Below, piece after piece: positions 7,361 through 10,609 of a DNA stretch of 10,609 nucleotides; positions within the stretch are counted from its first letter, which is position 1; every line of letters starts with the position of its first letter. The stretch covers positions 1-10,609 of the forward strand of contig DAOUHZ010000010.1 of the NCBI GenBank assembly GCA_034428455.1, given 5' to 3'. The notes below the pieces were generated by a model that was not told where the DNA came from, made no database searches, and saw nothing but the letters and a program-made list of their open reading frames with translations. Position numbers and translations under genes: made by a program. The DNA is from Bin87 sp034428455 (lineage in GTDB: Bacteria > Chloroflexota > Dehalococcoidia > Lucifugimonadales > UBA3495).

Positions 7361-8551
7361 GTGGAGATCACCAAGTTCACCGTGTCACCGGTGTCGGGAA
7401 AGCGCGGCGATACGGTCAGTTGCGAGGCTGCGGCCATTACCCGCAACGGCAATGAGCCTCGCTATCGCTGGAGCGCCAGTCCCAACGTCGGGACGTTTTC
7501 GCACCCCAATGCGGCGGAGACCACCTGGACCATGCCGCGGCTGGCCACTGCGACCAAGGTGACGATCACCGTCGCCGTGGACGACAGGGTGGGGGCGCCG
7601 GTACGCAAGAGCGAAAGCGTGGAAGTTGCGGCGCAGCTTGGACCCACGGTCACCGCTGTATTCGCCACGCAGGTACGCGGGTCGGGCGGGTTGAGTATGC
7701 GGCTCAGTTCCAACGCAGCGGACGGTGACGGAGACACGCTGACCTACTCGTGGTCGGTCTCGCCCAGTACAGGGTCATTGAGCGGGAGGACTTCCGCGAC
7801 CGCAACGTGGAGGCCCAGCAGCAGCTCCGTGGGACGCAAGCACAGTTTCAGCCTGTCGGTGAGCGATGGAATGGCGTCGGCCAGCGGATCCGGCGGGTCT
7901 GTGACTCCGGAAGGCCCGTCACTCACGTCGGTATCGGCGTCATTCGCAGGTGGACGGGCAAGTCTAAGCGCGTCGGCTCGGGCTGGTGACGGCGGGGCGC
8001 TCAGCTATTCGTGGTCGGTGTCGCCGAACACCGGGACGTGGACCAACCGCACCAGGGCCAGCGCCACCTGGACGCCCAACGCAGCCTCCGCCGGCCGCGC
8101 CCATACGTTCACCTGTACCGTCAGCAACAACCTCGGCTCCGCAAGCCAAGCCGCCAGCACGACCTTTGCCCCGGCGAGGCCGGGTGAGCCGGTATCGCTA
8201 AGCTTTCTCGGTGGTTCCGGGTTCGATAATCCTGGAACTAGCGTGCCATTCCTCACCAACAACTTCGGCATTGCTTCCGTCAGTTGGAGACAGACGTCCT
8301 TGGGTGATTTTGGAACGGTAACCCGATGGCGCGTTGAAACTGTGGTCACCGCGAGCGCATCGGCACCTACTGGCGACCAAGATGGCGCATCCTCTAGGGT
8401 TGTAGGGACACTGCCGAGAGGGTTTGGCATAAATGTCAATAGCAGTGGTAGCGTTGGGTACTATTGGATCAGGATACGAGCGGAAGCACCAGTGTCGGGA
8501 GCATTCACATCATGGGTACATTGGGCGACTAAGCGCCCCTTTGGTACATAG
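6971..8551 (+). CDS. Tail fibre / adhesin with fibre-head module, three PKD/Ig-like domains and an unrecognised tip
   Basis: 526 residues. The ATG shares its A with the hub stop (TGATG) and no strong ribosome binding site is seen, so translation probably depends on coupling. Residues 1-130 form a fibre-head module: an N-terminal helix, the VELEDSLSILNGDDGDRYF segment, a strand-turn block with GTTAQRP...GYLRFN...WNGTAWRPF (a motif common in phage tail fibres), and DEANQVSQGNHVH. Residues 131-401 hold three PKD/Ig-like domains; the second has the calcium-type loop DGDGDTLTYSW, and domains 2 and 3 share YSWSVSPxTG. Residues 402-526 are unrecognised, Ser/Gly/aromatic-rich, and encoded by DNA of about 54% GC, lower than the rest of the gene. 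The product is most likely a side or tip fibre for host binding. The N-terminal module is repeated in the next gene, which suggests both attach to the same tail site. Confidence 0.8.
   Translation: MAIGNARRWAGGQILRHSEMNAFVSLLLEQRAGRHGVVELEDSLSILNGDDGDRYFQLPVGTTAQRPADPEPGYLRFNSTLSDAEYWNGTAWRPFQQLLADVLTFANLNRNGAVGDEANQVSQGNHVHPGVEITKFTVSPVSGKRGDTVSCEAAAITRNGNEPRYRWSASPNVGTFSHPNAAETTWTMPRLATATKVTITVAVDDRVGAPVRKSESVEVAAQLGPTVTAVFATQVRGSGGLSMRLSSNAADGDGDTLTYSWSVSPSTGSLSGRTSATATWRPSSSSVGRKHSFSLSVSDGMASASGSGGSVTPEGPSLTSVSASFAGGRASLSASARAGDGGALSYSWSVSPNTGTWTNRTRASATWTPNAASAGRAHTFTCTVSNNLGSASQAASTTFAPARPGEPVSLSFLGGSGFDNPGTSVPFLTNNFGIASVSWRQTSLGDFGTVTRWRVETVVTASASAPTGDQDGASSRVVGTLPRGFGINVNSSGSVGYYWIRIRAEAPVSGAFTSWVHWATKRPFGT
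7361..8173 (+). repeat. Three PKD/Ig-like domains in the first fibre protein
   Basis: Residues 131-401, three domains of about 85-95 residues each. Every unit has a Tyr-x-Trp-Ser strand (YRWSASP, YSWSVSPST, YSWSVSPNT), a following x-x-ATWTP or TTWTMP strand, and a final V-x-V-S/D-D/N strand. Units 2 and 3 are closest to each other, including the WSVSPxTG and R-x-S-ATW turns, and look like a within-gene duplication. This DNA is strongly GC-rich (several lines above 65% GC). Confidence 0.8.
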
Positions 8552-8562
8552 GAGAACTAAGA

Positions 8563-9417
8563 ATGCCAACCGACGCCATCCTGACCTTTCCCGATTACGT
8601 GATCGGCAACGCCAGCGACCCCGGCGTGGAGCTGGCGCTGCCCCAGTATTACCGACACTACACCGGCTACCTGGACTACTGGTTCAACCTGCGACGGGGC
8701 GAGGCACTGCCCGCCGTGGACGCCAACACCGTCGGCGAGGCGATCCTGGAGGTGAACTGCGGCCGCTGGGTGTGGCAGTGTCCGGGGTGCCACAACGGCG
8801 AACTGGTCCAGGACGAAGCCCTGATCATCTGCTTCAACTGCGCCGGCGGCGGCTGGAAAGCCCCAATCTGGCCGGATAACCGCGCCGAGATCGAGGCGGA
8901 ACTGTTGCGGCAGCCGGGGCATCGACTGTTTGCTCCGGTGCGCCAGTGGGAGCCGGGCTGGACCATGGACTATCTGCGGGAGCGGACGGCGAAGGCCCAA
9001 TTGCTGGTGGCCCAGGGAGTGAGCCTCGTCCGCAACCTGTCCATCGGCACGGCGCGGATCTGGGAGGACAGCGAGGTACTGACCGCCACCAACATGAACC
9101 TCTACGTGTCGGACATCATCGACGACCTCGCGGGTCGGGGCGGTGAGCAGGAACTGGAGGATTCGCTGCGCATCCTGGACGGAATGGCGGGCAGCCGGTT
9201 CCTTGGTCTGCCGGCGGGCACCACCCAGCAACGGCCCGGCACGCCACGAGCGGGCATGATGCGTTGGAACACGACCAACAACGCTGTTGACCTCCACGAC
9301 GGTACAGGGTGGCGGCAGTTGCTCGATACAAATGCGCTCAACTATCGGGCCCTGTCGGACCGCAGCCTCGTGGGTTCGGGAGCCAACCAGGTGGCGCAGG
9401 GGAACCACTCGCATTAG
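8563..9417 (+). CDS. Second fibre-like protein: zinc ribbon plus a fibre-head module ending at an HxH motif
   Basis: 284 residues. The ATG has AGGAG at 8550-8554, eight bases upstream; the first G of the site is in the previous stop codon. Residues 1-60 are an unrecognised N-terminus rich in Tyr/Trp. Residues ~66-93 form a putative zinc ribbon with C66, C73-P-G-C76, C90-F-N-C93. Residues ~100-142 carry WPDNRAEIEAELLRQPGHR and R-x-W-E-P-G-W-T-x-x-x-L, a module I recognise from phage tail-region proteins in which a zinc ribbon is followed by a P-D-R-x-x-I-E-x-x-L-L-x-R-P helix and an R-x-W-x-P-G-E-T element. Residues 161-284 are a paralogue of the first fibre's head module, ending with ANQVAQGNHSH as the last residues of the protein. 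It is probably a tail-tip or fibre-attachment protein. Zinc binding and structural role are inferred, and the protein could also be an assembly factor. Confidence 0.75.
   Translation: MPTDAILTFPDYVIGNASDPGVELALPQYYRHYTGYLDYWFNLRRGEALPAVDANTVGEAILEVNCGRWVWQCPGCHNGELVQDEALIICFNCAGGGWKAPIWPDNRAEIEAELLRQPGHRLFAPVRQWEPGWTMDYLRERTAKAQLLVAQGVSLVRNLSIGTARIWEDSEVLTATNMNLYVSDIIDDLAGRGGEQELEDSLRILDGMAGSRFLGLPAGTTQQRPGTPRAGMMRWNTTNNAVDLHDGTGWRQLLDTNALNYRALSDRSLVGSGANQVAQGNHSH
9043..9414 (+). repeat. Fibre-head module, copy 2
   Basis: Residues 161-284 of the second fibre-like protein, paralogous to 6971-7360. This copy ends the protein at GNHSH. In copy 1 the same point (GNHVHPG) leads directly into the first Ig-like domain, so the two genes share a module boundary to the residue. 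Confidence 0.85.
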
Positions 9418-9433
9418 ACTAGACCCAGCGTCC

Positions 9434-9439
9434 AGGAGG
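9434..9439 (+). promoter_or_regulatory. Perfect AGGAGG ribosome binding site, 4 bases before ATG 9444
   Basis: A full AGGAGG followed by only four bases (CATT) before the ATG. The match is strong but the spacing is shorter than usual. It supports 9444 as the start over the later in-frame ATGs at 9462 and 9480. The next gene has the same arrangement. Confidence 0.75.
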
Positions 9440-9443
9440 CATT

Positions 9444-9776
9444 ATGGAACGAGACCCGATCATGTTCGAGCGTTTGCGGATGGCCGTTGGAATGGCCAAG
9501 ACCGCGGCGACGGCCGTTTCCAACCCCAGCGCAGAGCTGTTGCGTGAATTGGAGACGTTGGACGCAGCGATGGAAGATGGGCGGATCGCGGTGTACAAGC
9601 AGCCGCCCGTGGACTTGGACGACATCATGGTTCCCGTCGACCAGCCGGACTTCGGACTCAGCTTCAACGTGGCGGATGGGGACTTCGAGATCCGAGATGG
9701 TCAGCGGGTCTTCGTCGTCCACAGGGCGTCGGTGACAGGCGTCGCTCCGGTCAGCCGGGCGCCAGAACAGGGTTAG
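9444..9776 (+). CDS. Unrecognised 110-residue phage protein
   Basis: I do not recognise this family. Residues ~5-47 look helical (MFERLRMAVGMAKTAATAV, then AELLRELETLDAAME), with Ala/Leu spacing that could form a coiled coil or helical hairpin. Residues ~48-100 look beta-rich (RIAVYKQ, DFGLSFNVADGDFEI, RVFVVHRASVTGVAP) around a D/G turn. The last ten residues are flexible. There is no signal peptide, membrane segment or cysteine. It sits 26 bases after the second fibre gene and 24 before the next gene, in the same transcription unit. Position alone suggests a late accessory, fibre-associated or assembly protein. Confidence 0.72.
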   Translation: MERDPIMFERLRMAVGMAKTAATAVSNPSAELLRELETLDAAMEDGRIAVYKQPPVDLDDIMVPVDQPDFGLSFNVADGDFEIRDGQRVFVVHRASVTGVAPVSRAPEQG

Positions 9777-9790
9777 GCCGAGACACGATA

Positions 9791-9796
9791 AGGAGG
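9791..9796 (+). promoter_or_regulatory. Perfect AGGAGG ribosome binding site, 4 bases before ATG 9801
   Basis: AGGAGG followed by four C residues, then ATG. It repeats the strong-match, short-spacing arrangement of the gene before it, and supports the 9801 start over the in-frame ATG at 9831. Confidence 0.75.
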
Positions 9797-9800
9797 CCCC

Positions 9801-10211
9801 ATGACGCAGAGCGCCGAACTTGCTACCCCGATGTCCTTCCAGGACCGTCTCAAGGAGCGGCTGAGGGACAGCATCGGGGAGCTGCTGTCCGACGACGATC
9901 TCACCGCCCTCGTGGAGCGGGGGATCGACGAGGTGTTCTTTCAGCCGCGCTACGTGCGCAGGCCCGGCTCGTACAGCAGCCAGGAATTGCCCCCGCTGAT
10001 CCACGAGGTGGTGAAAGAAGTGCTGAGCGTCCAGATGCGGGAGGCCGTTGAGCGGTGGCTGCTGGCTCACGAGGATGAGGTGAAGCAGGCCCTCGGAGAC
10101 TGCGTGAAAGAAGGGGCGGGGTTGGCGCTGTTGCGCGGTATGAACAGCTTCTTCGCGGAGTCGATGACCCGGATGCAGTACGACGTGGCCAACAAGCTGA
10201 GCCAACACTGA
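9801..10211 (+). CDS. Unrecognised 136-residue mostly helical phage protein
   Basis: I do not recognise the family with certainty. It looks almost entirely alpha-helical: residues 12-45 (FQDRLKERLRDSIGELL, then DDDLTALVERGIDEVFF), a short loop FFQPRYVRRPGSYS (46-59), residues 62-100 (LPPLIHEVVKEVLSVQM, then EAVERWLLAHEDEVKQAL), and 102-135. It is highly charged and has no hydrophobic membrane span, although residues 105-119 are fairly apolar. The regular pattern of L/V/I with E/K/R suggests amphipathic helices that pack on themselves or on a partner. The LPPLIHEVVKEVL stretch looks like the conserved core. Location after the fibre genes fits a late structural-accessory or assembly role; no enzyme motif is seen. 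Confidence 0.74.
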   Translation: MTQSAELATPMSFQDRLKERLRDSIGELLSDDDLTALVERGIDEVFFQPRYVRRPGSYSSQELPPLIHEVVKEVLSVQMREAVERWLLAHEDEVKQALGDCVKEGAGLALLRGMNSFFAESMTRMQYDVANKLSQH

Positions 10212-10221
10212 GCTGTGTCTA

Positions 10222-10241
10222 CTCTAAAGGTTCGTTTAGAG
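10222..10241 (+). promoter_or_regulatory. 7-bp perfect hairpin overlapping the ribosome binding site of the 10253 gene
   Basis: CTCTAAA (10222-10228) and TTTAGAG (10235-10241) are perfect reverse complements separated by a six-base loop (GGTTCG). The best Shine-Dalgarno match for ATG 10253 is AGAGG at 10238-10242, ten bases upstream; four of its five bases lie in the 3' arm. No T-run follows, so an intrinsic terminator is unlikely. The stem is AT-rich and so only moderately stable, and regulation of translation is inference. Confidence 0.45.
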
Positions 10242-10252
10242 GCATAGAAGTC

Positions 10253-10513
10253 ATGCCTTACCTCATCGGATTGGCCGTCGTCATCGCCATGGCCCTGGCG
10301 CTATGGTTGCGGTTCGGCCGGAGAAACACCCGCCGGGCCAGGGGCAGCGACCTCACGGAACTCCGGCAGGCCGAGAAAAAGGTCAAGGTGTCCGACCCGA
10401 TCACGCGCAGGGACATAGACGCTCTGGAGCGGTTCGGGTCTGACCTGTTACAGGACGCGATTGAACTCCGCCGTGCCCAGATACTCCAGGGTGACCATCC
10501 CGACAGCCGTTGA
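10253..10513 (+). CDS. Small single-pass membrane protein, 86 residues
   Basis: Residues 3-19 form a clear transmembrane helix (YLIGLAVVIAMALALWL), followed at once by a basic cluster (RFGRRNTRRAR, 20-30). By the positive-inside rule the short N-terminus would face outward and the ~65-residue C-terminal part would stay in the cytoplasm. The C-terminal part is charged and helical (LTELRQAEKKVKVSD, DIDALERFGSDLLQDAIELRRAQIL). There is no cleavage site or lipobox. It lies 41 bases after the previous stop. Position late in the tail cassette makes a lysis-associated (holin- or spanin-like) or superinfection role possible, but the single span and cytoplasmic tail give no specific match. Confidence 0.7.
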   Translation: MPYLIGLAVVIAMALALWLRFGRRNTRRARGSDLTELRQAEKKVKVSDPITRRDIDALERFGSDLLQDAIELRRAQILQGDHPDSR

Positions 10514-10609
10514 CCGGGTAGTGTCCCAGTTTGAATTTGCTCGGACGACTGACTGCGAAATTCCCGGCTTCGAAAATAGCGATAATTGCCGCCAGTTGGT
10601 ACTATGACC
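10514..10609 (+). other. Non-coding 3' edge with lower GC
   Basis: After the stop at 10511-10513 no gene is supported in the remaining ~95 bases on either strand. The last 49 bases are about half GC, clearly below the coding region. GGGTAGTGTCCC at 10516-10527 has GGG/CCC ends, and a GATAAT at 10581-10586 resembles a -10 box, but no convincing -35 accompanies it. This may be a module or element boundary, or simply an intergenic region before the next gene. Confidence 0.4.

Noticed and set aside
8557..9414. 285-codon open frame on the minus strand mirroring the second fibre gene
   Set aside because: The plus-strand product has a zinc ribbon, a fibre motif, a paralogue and a good ribosome binding site. 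The minus frame has none of these.
6971..9417. Diversity-generating retroelement acting on the fibre genes
   Set aside because: The duplicated head modules might suggest template and variable repeats, but the copies differ at all codon positions without an A-specific pattern, the similarity lies at the conserved base and not at a C-terminal C-type lectin fold, and no reverse transcriptase is present in the window.
10222..10241. Intrinsic terminator after the 136-residue gene
   Set aside because: The stem is AT-rich, the loop is followed by GCATAG and not by a T-run, and the next gene starts 12 bases later.
10516..10586. Promoter at the 3' edge (TTGACC or GATAAT)
   Set aside because: TTGACC at 10510 overlaps the stop codon and has no -10 at proper spacing; GATAAT at 10581 has no plausible -35 about 17 bases upstream.

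Overview
The window is a dense, single-strand (+) stretch of a tailed-phage or prophage structural module, about 60-65% GC through most of its length. All genes run the same way, and most overlap or sit within about 40 bases of each other. No integrase, repressor, RNA gene, CRISPR array or host housekeeping gene is visible, so I cannot tell a free phage from a prophage. The host is probably a high-GC bacterium. The tail-hub and zinc-ribbon/fibre module styles recall tail cassettes of Actinomycetota and Chloroflexota phages, but that taxonomic hint is weak inference.

Layout. Positions 2-2203 hold the C-terminal part of a tape-measure protein: coiled coil, six tandem 44-residue repeats, Gly/Ser linkers with an 18-bp tandem repeat, and the classic Gly-Gly-Ile-Val...Ile-Pro-Leu C-terminal motif. 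Positions 2200-2670 hold a small protein with two copies of an H-x9-C...C-x2-C putative zinc knuckle. Positions 2673-6971 hold a 1432-residue mosaic tail hub: an unrecognised N-terminal domain, six He_PIG-type Ig-like repeats, and a hub domain interrupted by about 250 residues that look like a small beta-propeller. Positions 6971-8551 hold a tail fibre/adhesin with a fibre-head module, three PKD/Ig-like domains and a lower-GC C-terminal tip. Positions 8563-9417 hold a second fibre-like protein: a zinc ribbon at the front and a paralogous copy of the same fibre-head module, ending exactly at its HxH motif. Three small genes follow (9444-9776, 9801-10211, 10253-10513). The first two are unrecognised soluble proteins and the last is a single-pass membrane protein preceded by a hairpin that overlaps its ribosome binding site. 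The last ~95 bases are non-coding and AT-richer.

How the genes fit together. The order tape measure, hub/baseplate, fibres, small late proteins is the standard long-tailed (sipho-like) order. The tape measure sets tail length, the hub caps the distal tail, the Ig and propeller domains decorate it, and the two fibre proteins probably provide host contact. The window is mainly notable for modular accretion: tandem repeats at four scales (18 bp, 44 aa, ~45 aa, ~90 aa), a propeller inserted inside the hub, a duplicated fibre head, and two different Cys-rich putative zinc modules inside one tail cassette. I did not find a defence system, retroelement or other clearly new enzymatic system.
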